Shown one piece after another: positions 10,901 through 16,985 of a stretch of 37,671 bases of DNA (position 1 is the stretch's first letter; every line of letters begins with the position of its first letter). The stretch is from Ligaoa zhengdingensis (GTDB taxonomy: Bacteria > Bacillota > Clostridia > Oscillospirales > Ruminococcaceae). The translations under genes and the position numbers were made by a program. Under the pieces are notes generated by a model. It searched no databases. It saw only the letters and a list, made by a program, of their open reading frames with translations, and was not told the origin of the DNA. The stretch is from the NCBI RefSeq assembly GCF_014384885.1, contig NZ_JACRST010000020.1, positions 1 to 37,671 of the forward strand, given 5' to 3'.

Positions 10901-10913
10901 ATTTCTTTTTCAT
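4977..10913 (-). CDS. Surface-anchored GH3 family glycosidase (beta-xylosidase-like) with FIVAR block and C-terminal display module
   Basis: 1978 residues. AGGAGG lies eight bases before the ATG, and residues 1-31 form a signal peptide. The GH3 N-domain (about 45-390) begins with the xylosidase-like YGWWNESLHGV. D297 in GYITGDCDS is the expected nucleophile and E579 in DEARDRSTLELPG the expected acid/base. A fibronectin-III-like domain (about 760-820) completes the GH3 core. Then come a BIG2-like domain (about 858-975), cadherin-like beta-sandwiches (about 976-1215), a concanavalin/DUF1349-like module (about 1225-1415) and five FIVAR repeats (about 1421-1756). Next are the shared W/NPETG display module (about 1784-1866), NPETG at 1893-1897, a Pro/Ala linker, a membrane helix from about 1950, and RRKREN. 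Family knowledge: retaining exo-beta-glycosidase. Xylosidase is the closest match by motif but the sugar is not proven. The intact catalytic residues argue for an active enzyme. It ends in tandem hairpins and is probably its own transcript or follows the lipoprotein gene. Confidence 0.93.
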   Translation of the reverse strand: MKKKSRFLRSIAGVLTLSVCLTMTGPMTFANEVADPVPVEETPIYLDRSYSFEERAADLLSRMTLNQKASQMISGYSSAIPELNMNWYGWWNESLHGVSRLQAQRNANATTIYNTTTYPINLAMSSTWNPELMYEVASEIGDEAREVTRDNRYELTFWSPTINLLRDSRWGRADESFGEDPLLTAKMASQFVNGMEGKDMQGNRLDENGYLKTVSTLKHYLGNNSENNRLNGSTNITEKELREYYSYVYRLIVEESDVSSVMSSYNRVNEVPQNLNNYTLDTLLRQTFGFSGYITGDCDSIGIAQAGSGYDQNPLAPRGNGHGWRLPETGEKITGTETVAWAINAGGDLQCNNGYSNNNTKYSTKIPAAVEEGITTPSGIFDENSVDVSLLRLLTARMALGEFDVEDGVVSWYNQARERIAENYGEDWVYDLTNGGRDNGIDTITQERKDLMLESAQEALVLLKNSPAGEGDAAKALLPIAVPEGAFKVVVVGANSYVNPSQMFLGGYSPNMNDAGRSVHVTPYNGLRKALLEANPDADVSLIEFANNTDAISEEQLASLADADLVIFYAGTTNRDGDEARDRSTLELPGVQTDNIVKVTEANPNTVVVMETISPAYISRFAEKAPAIVWSCYNGMLKGDALADALLGDVNFSGRTSTIWLDSDDQMLSTFSYRLTPGEDSWPYPENTAFAHESDTYTYGDSNGRTYMYYDEEKGGPVRYPFGYGLSYSDFAYSNLVVEGLTGDSIDANGTLRVSVDVTNTSDVDGAEVVQLYMATPGAPAELQHPNNRLVGFDKVFVPAGETKTVNLEVDIEDLAFFIEEDNRFEVYNGAYQLQVNKNHKEIELTKDFTVTGALTPKISVVTAKAVQNGDKEKDIPHRVRFDLGKTVDPQLTIAMSDDTLYGYVMKGQSRDIPENFEITYESNRPNIVSVEDGVIRTRKSGVATITATVTDPATGSVGACDFVVLVVPGDGPQLSDLAINGKTLENFEPGLRSYTYAVPLDAKASDYTITATALDGSEIVGITQLESIPGEAKVTVDNGDAVMDYVIRFIFDEPQILNAVAENGKLTVTMNMLPEGELSIEDFSAIIALDAFEGSVLTLSDMHVDEAAKTVTFSYPPVTKTEKTQVVTISVAYKHTPAASFIFDLEADPDLMYAIQVGGEPLPGFRYSTKSYTYTVLDGEDIPEVTATAIDSGTTVNVVQASDLYESAKVEYTVGGQKESFLITFVPESTTRFTSLPDGWEILNGNGKETYSEAGITLPPSNLANNNDFPSESMLNMLQYNGSLGGDWTATVKVTTDRPLTHDGYANYGIGINNGGKDYIKLVQLSSGGNPSYQYTASFQSNNTHIRFAYTTAWLRLTKVGTQITGSISSDGVNFTNISTFDAGDRLDGAKLQLFATTNQSNSEFYTTFEYIDTDLQIKEDELAAERKMLQDLIDAIDGVYEKDRYTAASWSDLADALDEAKAVVDKEDATKEELIAAYLDLVSARDGLTYAPDTSLLELVVSIANDLLENGALDSASEKALTEALSAAEAVLNDADATQEEINEAFNAVMMAIVESQPEYTLEDLLALIEYAEGLNEDKYTSSSYEDFSEVLKGAKEVAGDSEANDAAISDAYNALLDALGKLEFCVDYGNLKTAYGFAASLPEDKYDLSSVEGLLDLMDEAAEVLDAHDLVHSDENQTYVDDLAKELTVAVSKLRLRTAIAAANDLLAEIDEDDYTAASVANLKAALTEAIELDEAGEYEAAAVEVALNKLEAAMDLKPAGNDKPSRPSGSSNSGSNSQVADSDYWEEVIEKINATEKGGKVNAKLDEGANVPATVIDALKNKGVTVVFEIGGKDYAVNGAGELKGYNAAAVYYTSDEIKAMAGGAAAEATPTASSSAAPEASNETAAVNPETGGEVTAAAPAAPEAVIPAAPEAPVAIEPVAPAVPAEENIQAIAEAAKAETGMPAWMIAAIVVVAAAAVGGVSLTVIRRKREN
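5313..5498. repeat. 186-bp direct repeat, copy 1 (display-module coding DNA)
   Basis: Aligns without gaps to 37486-37671, offset 32173. I count 12 mismatches in 186 positions by hand. It encodes the core of the shared C-terminal module in the GH3 protein. Such identity at DNA level, in a region under weak-looking constraint, suggests recent duplication or gene conversion. Confidence 0.9.
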
Positions 10914-11048
10914 GTGTCAAACCTCCTAGCAATTTCATTTCTTCTCTCTTCTGGTTACATTTATATCAACAAGTCTCCTTGCAACCAGCCTTTTTTCGCT
11001 GAGGCATCCCGCTGGGGCGTCGATGATTGATCCAGTATTTTCATCCTT

Positions 11049-12365
11049 TTAGGAAGCAATATCCCGCCCCGCGATCTCGTAGGGCCAATCGCTCAGCCCG
11101 CCCAAATTGTACACGGTGCTGTAGCCCATGGACTGCGCCTGCTCCAATGCGGTCTGCGCCCTGCCGCCAACCGCGCAATAGAAGATGATCTCCCGGTCCA
11201 ACTCGGGCACCAGCACCGGAAGCTGCTCTGCCAGATCATCGACAGGGACATGGATACTGCCCGGGATATAGCCTTCGGTCTCCCGTTCTTCGGCGGTGCG
11301 CACATCCACAACCGCAGCTCCGTTTTCGATATCTGCAAGGGCCTGTTCGGCGCTGATGGCAGACTGGCGCAGTTCGGTCTCATCGATGCATTCAAATTTG
11401 AAGTCCCGGCCAACCAGCAGCACCATTCCATCCCCCATGGCGATGTCGTTCCAATCCTCTCCCTCCGATTCCGACATCCGATGGCAAACCTGGCAATCGG
11501 TGATGGTCAGCAGCCGGCCGCCGTCGCACACCGCCACCAGCTGGTCGCCAACCAGCCCCACCGAGCGGATAGCCAGCGGCAGACAGGACGCAAAGTCCTC
11601 GCCGTTGACGCTGGTGAGCGCCTTGAAGAACCAGACGTCGGCCTCCTCGGTGAACATGAGGTATGGCTCGCCGGGATTGTCCTCCATTTGTCCGTAAATA
11701 AAGAGGGCATCCCCCAGACCGCAAAGCCCGGTGAAGCTGCGGCGGTCATAATAGCCGTCGTAGCTCTCGTTGAAATTGATGATCTTCCACGTCTGTCCAT
11801 CTGTGGAGGTGAGCAGGTCGGTCCCTTCCGTCACCGCCATCACGCAGTGCTCATTCGCTGCAATGCCGATGAGGTCGTTGCCGGTACCGGTCTCCTGGCT
11901 GCTCCAGCTTTGCCCATCCTCTGAAACCAGCACGCGGCCGTCCTCAGCACAGGCGTAAAACCGGCCGCCGAACGCGGCGATCTGGCGGATGTCCCCCTTC
12001 TCTTTCACCTTGGCCCGCTCAAAGGTCTGTCCATCTGTGCTGTACAGCAACGTGCCGTTCTCCCCGCAAACCAGGGCAATCCCATCCTGGTAAAAGACAT
12101 CGAGCAGGTTTTCCCCGGTCGGAACCTCCAGGCGAACCGCTTGCCCGCCCTTACTGATCCTGTCGATACGGCCGCCGGCGCCTGCCGCAAGGAAAGCGTC
12201 CCCCAGATACTCCGCCGCAAAATACCCGCCGGACAGATCGGCGACCGCCTGCATCCGATCTGCCGCGGAAACCTGCCCAGCTTCCGGTGCGCAACCCGGC
12301 GATAGGAGGAGCAATACGCTGGCTGTGACACACCACAGGACCTGCCGCTGCTTCCTTCTTTCCAT
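11049..12365 (-). CDS. Lipoprotein: beta-propeller-like (Asp-box) domain fused to a rhodanese domain
   Basis: The start is placed at the ATG at 12365 (MERRKQRQV), because GGAGGT lies six bases upstream; an ATG nine codons earlier has no such site. The product is 438 residues. A lipoprotein signal ends in LLLLSPGC, so the mature protein is probably lipidated at the cysteine. The middle part has repeated Asp-box/BNR-like turns (STDGQTF, SEDGQSW, STDGQTW), typical of a beta-propeller of the sialidase/Ycf48 type. The last 100 residues are a rhodanese domain: the VVDVRTAEERETEGYIPGSIHVP region, then the active-site loop YCAVGGRAQTA with the catalytic cysteine. Rhodaneses move sulfane sulfur or act as phosphatase-like or binding folds. 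The role of a surface rhodanese on a propeller is unknown. The gene lies 135 bases upstream of the GH3 gene on the same strand and could be cotranscribed. Confidence 0.85.
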   Translation of the reverse strand: MERRKQRQVLWCVTASVLLLLSPGCAPEAGQVSAADRMQAVADLSGGYFAAEYLGDAFLAAGAGGRIDRISKGGQAVRLEVPTGENLLDVFYQDGIALVCGENGTLLYSTDGQTFERAKVKEKGDIRQIAAFGGRFYACAEDGRVLVSEDGQSWSSQETGTGNDLIGIAANEHCVMAVTEGTDLLTSTDGQTWKIINFNESYDGYYDRRSFTGLCGLGDALFIYGQMEDNPGEPYLMFTEEADVWFFKALTSVNGEDFASCLPLAIRSVGLVGDQLVAVCDGGRLLTITDCQVCHRMSESEGEDWNDIAMGDGMVLLVGRDFKFECIDETELRQSAISAEQALADIENGAAVVDVRTAEERETEGYIPGSIHVPVDDLAEQLPVLVPELDREIIFYCAVGGRAQTALEQAQSMGYSTVYNLGGLSDWPYEIAGRDIAS

Positions 12366-12465
12366 TCCAGCACCTCCATGTTTCATTTCCATATCGACTT
12401 ATGCCGCGAATGCAACTTCTTCCCGAATACCGGCACCGCCTTTCAGGGGAAACTGTCAAATGCCG

Positions 12466-12490
12466 CAATTATGTGTCCGGGCACAAATTG
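12466..12490. promoter_or_regulatory. Possible operator dyad 1
   Basis: Arms CAATTATGTG and CACAAATTG around TCCGGG form an inverted repeat with a one-base bulge. It sits about 100 bases upstream of the lipoprotein start. A related dyad lies at 12653-12672. The protein that would bind is unknown. Confidence 0.35.
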
Positions 12491-12652
12491 AACGAAACCA
12501 TTTTCCAAAGAATTGAAAAATGGCCTTATCAGACAACATACCCTTATTCATCCGGTAACAATTCCCCCTGTTTAAAAGCGTTTGTAGTCATCGACGCAGA
12601 CTCTCAAACAATTGGGAAAATGATATCGAAAAAGCAAACTAATGCATCCAAA

Positions 12653-12672
12653 ATTATGCTCGGGCACATAAT
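12653..12672. promoter_or_regulatory. Possible operator dyad 2
   Basis: Perfect arms ATTATG and CATAAT flank CTCGGGCA. It shares the string CGGGCACA with dyad 1, which suggests two sites for one regulator. Confidence 0.35.
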
Positions 12673-12899
12673 CTTTTATTTTAGAATAACTCTTTTGGTC
12701 GCAAAAGTCAAATCAAATTTAATGGTTAATAAATTTTTGTATAATATGCCAATAAACAAATTCGGTAACTGTGTAATAATCCAATATTTTCTACTTTTTC
12801 TTATTGGGGATGATCCATATTATGGTTTCATTATGAAAAAAGGAGCACACTAGTGACCCTCTTTTATCTGAACTGGGTGTTCAAAATGCCGTCAGGATA

Positions 12900-12942
12900 T
12901 TGACATATGTCAAAAATATGGTATCCTTGTAATTGACATATG
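12900..12942 (+). promoter_or_regulatory. Promoter with overlapping palindrome upstream of the DUF134 gene
   Basis: TTGACA (12900-12905) is followed after 16 bases by TATCCT, a plausible sigma-A promoter. The -35 overlaps the perfect 12-bp palindrome TGACATATGTCA (12901-12912). The half-site TTGACATATG recurs at 12933-12942. This layout fits an autoregulatory operator; inference. Confidence 0.5.
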
Positions 12943-12972
12943 CCGGTAATGTGCCGAAAGGGGTGGTGGAAG

Positions 12973-13374
12973 ATGCCCAGGCCGAGAAAATGGCGGAGGG
13001 TCTGCTGTATGCCGCAGATCAGCCGGTTCGGCCCGCTCGATGGAGGCGGAGAAGCTGCACCCGCCGTGCGGATGACAGTGGATGAATTCGAGATGATCCG
13101 CCTGATCGATTTGGAGGGGCTGACACAGGAGGAGGCTGCGAGGCGGATGTCGGTCTCACGGACGACGGTGCAAAGCAGCTACAATGTCGCCCGCCGAAAG
13201 CTGGCCGATTCGTTGGTGAACGGCAGGTTGCTTCTGATCGAAGGCGGGGACTACGTCCTGTGCGGCGGGGATTCCACGGGATGCGGCTGCGGACACTGCC
13301 GCAGGCGGCGCGGCGGTTGCCCTGCCCCGGGCGGCGGGATACCGCAATCAAAGAAAGGTGAGGATAGCAAATGA
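12973..13374 (+). CDS. DUF134 family putative DNA-binding regulator
   Basis: 133 residues from the ATG at 12973 (MPRPRKWRRV), the usual family start; the earlier ATG at 12940 adds 11 residues not found in the family. The N-terminal signature PRPRKWRRVCCMP...FGP is typical of DUF134. The middle part (DEFEMIRLIDLEGLTQEEAARRM then SVSRTTVQ) is a sigma-70 region 4-like helix-turn-helix. The C-terminus (about residues 96-120) is rich in cysteine and basic residues (CGGDSTGCGCGHC, RRRRGGC), which suggests metal or Fe-S binding. Family members often neighbour NifX/NifB-like iron-molybdenum cluster proteins, as here: the stop overlaps the next start by ATGA. Likely role: metal- or redox-sensing transcription factor; unproven. 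Confidence 0.85.
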   Translation: MPRPRKWRRVCCMPQISRFGPLDGGGEAAPAVRMTVDEFEMIRLIDLEGLTQEEAARRMSVSRTTVQSSYNVARRKLADSLVNGRLLLIEGGDYVLCGGDSTGCGCGHCRRRRGGCPAPGGGIPQSKKGEDSK

Positions 13375-13754
13375 GAATCGCAGTTACCTATGAAAACAAC
13401 GAGGTCTTTCAGCACTTCGGGCACAGCGCGCAGTTCAAGCTCTATGATGTGGAGGACGGCGCAGTAAAGACATCGGCTGTTGTGGATACCAACGGAAGCG
13501 GCCACGGCGCGCTGGCCGGATTTTTGAAGGCGCACAACGTCGATACGCTGATCTGCGGCGGCATCGGCGGGGGCGCGAAAGCCGCGTTGACCGAGGCTGG
13601 CATCCACCTTTACAGCGGCGTGACCGGCAGCGCGGACGCCGCCGTCGAAGCCCTGCTGGCCGGAACCCTGGTCTTCCACCCCGACGTGACCTGCAACCAC
13701 CACGGGGAGCACCACGGCGGAACCTGCGGGGAACACGGCTGCGGCGGGCACTAA
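13371..13754 (+). CDS. NifX/NafY-like dinitrogenase iron-molybdenum cofactor family protein
   Basis: 127 residues of the Nitro_FeMo-Co (PF02579) fold. It starts MRIAVTYENNEVFQHFGHSAQF and contains the conserved glycine-rich ICGGIGGGA after the VDTLI strand. The start codon overlaps the DUF134 stop by 4 bases and GGTGAGG lies upstream, so translation is probably coupled. Family proteins bind or carry Fe-S or Mo-Fe clusters; in organisms without nitrogenase their job is unclear. The last 23 residues form a His/Cys-rich tail (CNHHGEHHGG, CGEHGCGGH), a likely metal-binding extension beyond the domain. No nitrogenase or ORP ATPase gene is present in the window. Confidence 0.88.
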   Translation: MRIAVTYENNEVFQHFGHSAQFKLYDVEDGAVKTSAVVDTNGSGHGALAGFLKAHNVDTLICGGIGGGAKAALTEAGIHLYSGVTGSADAAVEALLAGTLVFHPDVTCNHHGEHHGGTCGEHGCGGH

Positions 13755-13769
13755 ATTCTGCAAAAGCGC

Positions 13770-13818
13770 AAGGGCCGGGCCCGGATTCTGAACCGATCAG
13801 AATCCGGGCCCGGCCCTT
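13770..13818. terminator. Bidirectional terminator between convergent operons
   Basis: A perfect 22-bp stem (starts AAGGGCCGGGCCCGG) with a 5-base loop is followed by TTTT on the plus strand. It separates the NifX-like gene (+) from the DUF3006 gene (-). Confidence 0.88.
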
Positions 13819-13831
13819 TTCTATCAAGCTG

Positions 13832-14050
13832 CTATTCAAACAGTTCGTCCTCAAGCGCCGCGATCTGCGCGCGGCGGCGGGCGGTCTCATCGGGTGCAGG
13901 CGCAAAACTTCCGTCGGGAAGCAGCGCCACCACGTCCCCCTCCCGGGCGCCCGGCGGAAGCAGGGCGCGGGGGTAACTCGTCAGAACCCCGCCGTCGTCC
14001 TCGCAAACCGCAAAGCCGCCCTCAAAGCGGTCGATCGAAAGATACTGCAT
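13832..14050 (-). CDS. DUF3006 family small protein
   Basis: 72 residues with a strong AGGGGGG site before the ATG. The N-terminus MQYLSIDRFEGGFAVCEDDGG and the later RALLPPGAREGDVV match DUF3006, a small beta-rich family of unknown function. In Firmicutes it is very often encoded next to a ComEC-like metallo-beta-lactamase-fold hydrolase, as it is here (12-base gap). The C-terminus is a short charged helix (DETARRRAQIAALEDELFE). It is the last gene of the tepA-ftsK operon. A partner or regulator of the neighbouring hydrolase is a context guess only. Confidence 0.85.
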   Translation of the reverse strand: MQYLSIDRFEGGFAVCEDDGGVLTSYPRALLPPGAREGDVVALLPDGSFAPAPDETARRRAQIAALEDELFE

Positions 14051-14062
14051 CGCGTTCCCCCC

Positions 14063-15010
14063 TTACGCCGCGTCCGGCAACAGCACCCGGATGGCCTCCC
14101 CATCCGATTCAAAGATGATCGTACCGTCGAGGTCGGTGCGGTAGTACTCCACGCCCGCCTGCTTCAGCTTCGCAATCGTCTCCTTGTGCGGATGGCCATA
14201 GGAGTTATCCTTGCCGCAGGAAATCGCCCCAAAGCGGGGGTTCACCGCCTCCAGCCACTCGTCGCTGGTGCTGGTGCTGCTGCCGTGGTGACCCAGCTTG
14301 AGCACATCAGCCGAAATATCCGCGCCGGTGTCGAGGATCAGCTCCTCCATGTCCGCCTCGCAGTCGCCGGTGAACAGGAAGGAGGTGTCGCCGTACTCAA
14401 ATTTGAGCACCACGGAGTTGTTGTTCATCTCGGTACTCGGCTCCACAGGCCCCAGGATGGTGAACTGCGAGCCGTCGTCGAGCTCGTATACCTCGCCCAC
14501 CTCCGGCCGGGTGATCTTGAGTCCCTTCTCTTTGATGGCGGTGAGCATGTTCTGGTAAGCCTTGCTGGTGGGGGTAATGCTCTTGGGCACCTGCGGCGCG
14601 ATGACATGCCGCACCTCCATCTGTTCGATGACGTAGGCCATGCCGCCGATGTGGTCGGCGTGGGGGTGGGTGGCGACCACGTAGTCGAGTACGGACACGT
14701 CCTGGCTGTACAGATAATCGACGATCTCCGGGCCGTACTCCTTTTCGCTCGCATCGATGAGGACGCTGTAGCCGGGCGACTTGATTAAGATGCTGTCCCC
14801 CTGCCCCACGTCGATGACATGGACCGAACACTCCGCGTCGGTGAACAACGGGTCGCGCAGCTCGGCGCTCTCAAAGATTTCGTCCCATGTGGGGATCATT
14901 CCGCCGAAATCGACGGTGTCTGCCAGTGTGATGAGCACGGCGGCCGCCAACAGGATGGCGACCAGCAGAGTAAATCCCCAATTGATGCGCGTCGGTCGAT
15001 ATCTTGCCAT
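14063..15010 (-). CDS. ComEC/Rec2-like metallo-beta-lactamase-fold hydrolase, membrane-anchored
   Basis: 315 residues; AAGGAG lies upstream. Residues about 15-33 are one transmembrane helix, so the enzyme domain is probably outside the cell. The domain begins VHVIDVGQGDSILI and has the metal-binding THPHADHIGG, then FTGDCE and LGHHGSSTSTSDEW, the standard order of the ComEC-type MBL domain. Only the hydrolase part is present, not the ComEC DNA channel, so a role in DNA uptake is not implied; members are predicted nucleases or phosphodiesterases. It lies between the YgiQ-type gene and the DUF3006 gene in one operon. Confidence 0.9.
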   Translation of the reverse strand: MARYRPTRINWGFTLLVAILLAAAVLITLADTVDFGGMIPTWDEIFESAELRDPLFTDAECSVHVIDVGQGDSILIKSPGYSVLIDASEKEYGPEIVDYLYSQDVSVLDYVVATHPHADHIGGMAYVIEQMEVRHVIAPQVPKSITPTSKAYQNMLTAIKEKGLKITRPEVGEVYELDDGSQFTILGPVEPSTEMNNNSVVLKFEYGDTSFLFTGDCEADMEELILDTGADISADVLKLGHHGSSTSTSDEWLEAVNPRFGAISCGKDNSYGHPHKETIAKLKQAGVEYYRTDLDGTIIFESDGEAIRVLLPDAA

Positions 15011-15028
15011 AACCTTCTCCTTTTTCGT

Positions 15029-16966
15029 TTATCCCTTCTTGGGCTTTTGCTTGGGTTTGCCCTTGGCGTAACGGCTGGGCTTTTTGCCCGCGCCCTGCGC
15101 GCGCACGCCGCGGCCCCTCCAGCTCGTGTCGCCGCCCTGGCGCAGCGCCGCCTGCTTGTGCTTCTCGATGAAGTCCCGGTCGGCCGGGATCAGGCATTCC
15201 TTGCCGCTGCCGATGAGGTCGGCGCGTCCCGCCTTGAGCAGCGCCATCTTGACCAATCGCCGGTTTTCCGGTTTAAAATATTGCAGCAGGGCGCGCTGCA
15301 TCGCCTTCTCCTCCGCGGTTTTGGGCACATACACCGGCTTCATGGTGTATGGGTCGAGGCCGGTGTAGAACATGCAGGTGGAAAGCGTGGCCGGGGTGGG
15401 GTAGAAATCCTGCACCTGTTCCGGCCGGATGTTGTTTTTCTTGAGGAACACCGCGAGCTGAACCGCGTCCTTCAGCGTGGAGCCCGGATGGGAGGACATC
15501 AGATAAGGCACCAGGTACTGCTCCTTGCCGATGCGCCGGGTGATCCTGTAAAACTGCTCCTGAAAACGGTTGTACGCCTCGATGTGCGGCTTGCCCATGC
15601 GGTCGAGCACCTGCGCCGAGCAGTGCTCCGGCGCGACCTTGAGCTGCCCGCTCACATGGTGGGCGATCAGCTCGCGCAGGAACGCGTCGTTCTGGTCGGC
15701 CATCAGGTAGTCGAACCGGATGCCCGAACGGATAAACACCTGCTTGACCCCGGGCAGGGCGCGCAGCTCGCGCAGCAGCTCCAGGTAGTCGCTGTGGTCC
15801 ACCTGGAGCGCCGGACAGGGGCTGGGCGCGAGGCACTTGCGGTTCTTGCAGAGCCCCAGCTTCTCCTGTTTTTTGCAGCTGGGCAGACGGAAGTTGGCGG
15901 TGGGGCCGCCCACGTCGTGGATATATCCCTTGAAATGCGGGTTTTGGGTGAACGCCTTCGCCTCCGCGAGCACGCTCTCCCGGCTGCGGCAGGTGACCCG
16001 CCGCCCCTGGTGGTAGGCGATCGAGCAGAAGTTGCAATGGCCGAAGCAGCCGCGGTTGTGCATGATCGAAAACTCGACCTCTTCGATGGCCTTCACGCCC
16101 CCCTGCGCCTCGTAGCTTGGGTGGTAGTACCGCATGAACGGCAGCGCGAACACCCGGTCGAGCTCCTCCTGGGTGAGCGCGGGCGCGGGCGGGGTCTGCA
16201 CCACCACAAGGTTTTCCGCGTGCTTCTGCACGATCGGGCGGCCGGTGACCTCGTCCTGCTCGTCGATCTGCTGCTTGGTGGCGCGCGCGTAGGCGGCCTT
16301 ATCTGTGCTCACCTTGTGGAAGGATGCGATCGACACCGCGTCCTCCACCGCCGTGCCCATCGGCGCGGTGTAGCAGATGCCGCGCAGGTCGGTGAGGGCG
16401 GACGGCGGTTCCCCGGCCGCGAGCCGGCGCGCAATCTGCGCCGTCTGGCGCTCACCCATGCCGAAGATCAACAGGTCGGCCCCAGAATCCACTAGGATGG
16501 AGGGCCGCACCGCGTCGTCCCAGTAATCGTAATGGGCGAACCGGCGCAGGCTGGCCTCGATGCCGCCGATGACGATGGGGACGTCGGGGTACAGCTCGCG
16601 GATCTTGTTACAGTAGACGATGGTGGCGCGGTCGGGCCGCTTGCCCGCCTTGCCGCCCGGGGTGTACGCGTCGTCGCTGCGGCGGCGCTTGGCCGCGGTG
16701 TAGTGGGCCACCATGCTGTCGATGTTGCCGCCGGTGACAAAGTAGCCGTACCTCGGCCGCCCGAACACATCGAACGACTTGGCGCTGCGCCAGTCCGGTT
16801 GCGCGATCATCCCCACGCGGAAGCCCTCGGCCTCCAGCACACGGGACACGATCGCGATGCCGAAGCTGGGGTGATCCACATAGGCATCTCCGGTGACGCA
16901 GACAAAGTCCACGCCGTCCCAGCCGCGCTCGGTCATCTCCTGTTGATTGAGTGGTAAAAATGGCAT
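15029..16966 (-). CDS. YgiQ family radical SAM protein
   Basis: 645 residues with AAGGAG before the ATG. The N-terminus (FLPLNQQEMTERGWDGVDFV, DAYVDHPSFG, VIGGIEASLRRFAHYDYW) is characteristic of the YgiQ/UPF0313 family. The radical SAM cluster motif is C307-x3-C311-x2-C314 within RGCFGHCNFCSIAYHQGR. The middle part has PEHCS and the C-terminal segment DFYPTPATLSTCMFYTGLDP typical of the family. The tail from about 600 is very basic (GKKPSRYAKGKPKQKPKKG). Biochemical function is unknown in the family. The gene starts 19 bases after the ftsK stop and is part of the same operon. Confidence 0.92.
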   Translation of the reverse strand: MPFLPLNQQEMTERGWDGVDFVCVTGDAYVDHPSFGIAIVSRVLEAEGFRVGMIAQPDWRSAKSFDVFGRPRYGYFVTGGNIDSMVAHYTAAKRRRSDDAYTPGGKAGKRPDRATIVYCNKIRELYPDVPIVIGGIEASLRRFAHYDYWDDAVRPSILVDSGADLLIFGMGERQTAQIARRLAAGEPPSALTDLRGICYTAPMGTAVEDAVSIASFHKVSTDKAAYARATKQQIDEQDEVTGRPIVQKHAENLVVVQTPPAPALTQEELDRVFALPFMRYYHPSYEAQGGVKAIEEVEFSIMHNRGCFGHCNFCSIAYHQGRRVTCRSRESVLAEAKAFTQNPHFKGYIHDVGGPTANFRLPSCKKQEKLGLCKNRKCLAPSPCPALQVDHSDYLELLRELRALPGVKQVFIRSGIRFDYLMADQNDAFLRELIAHHVSGQLKVAPEHCSAQVLDRMGKPHIEAYNRFQEQFYRITRRIGKEQYLVPYLMSSHPGSTLKDAVQLAVFLKKNNIRPEQVQDFYPTPATLSTCMFYTGLDPYTMKPVYVPKTAEEKAMQRALLQYFKPENRRLVKMALLKAGRADLIGSGKECLIPADRDFIEKHKQAALRQGGDTSWRGRGVRAQGAGKKPSRYAKGKPKQKPKKG

Positions 16967-16985
16967 TTCGCCTGCTCCTTATCTC

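Larger units (their letters stand above)
12366..12972. other. AT-rich divergent intergenic region with dyads
   Basis: 607 bases separate the lipoprotein gene (-) from the DUF134 gene (+). It is much more AT-rich than its flanks. It holds two related inverted repeats (12466-12490 and 12653-12672) and the palindrome/promoter at 12900-12942. A 150-codon open frame on the plus strand (12401-12853) has no ribosome binding site or family resemblance and is not called. Confidence 0.7.

Noticed and set aside
12401..12853. 150-codon open frame in the AT-rich spacer
   Set aside because: No ribosome binding site, no family resemblance, and it covers candidate operator dyads.
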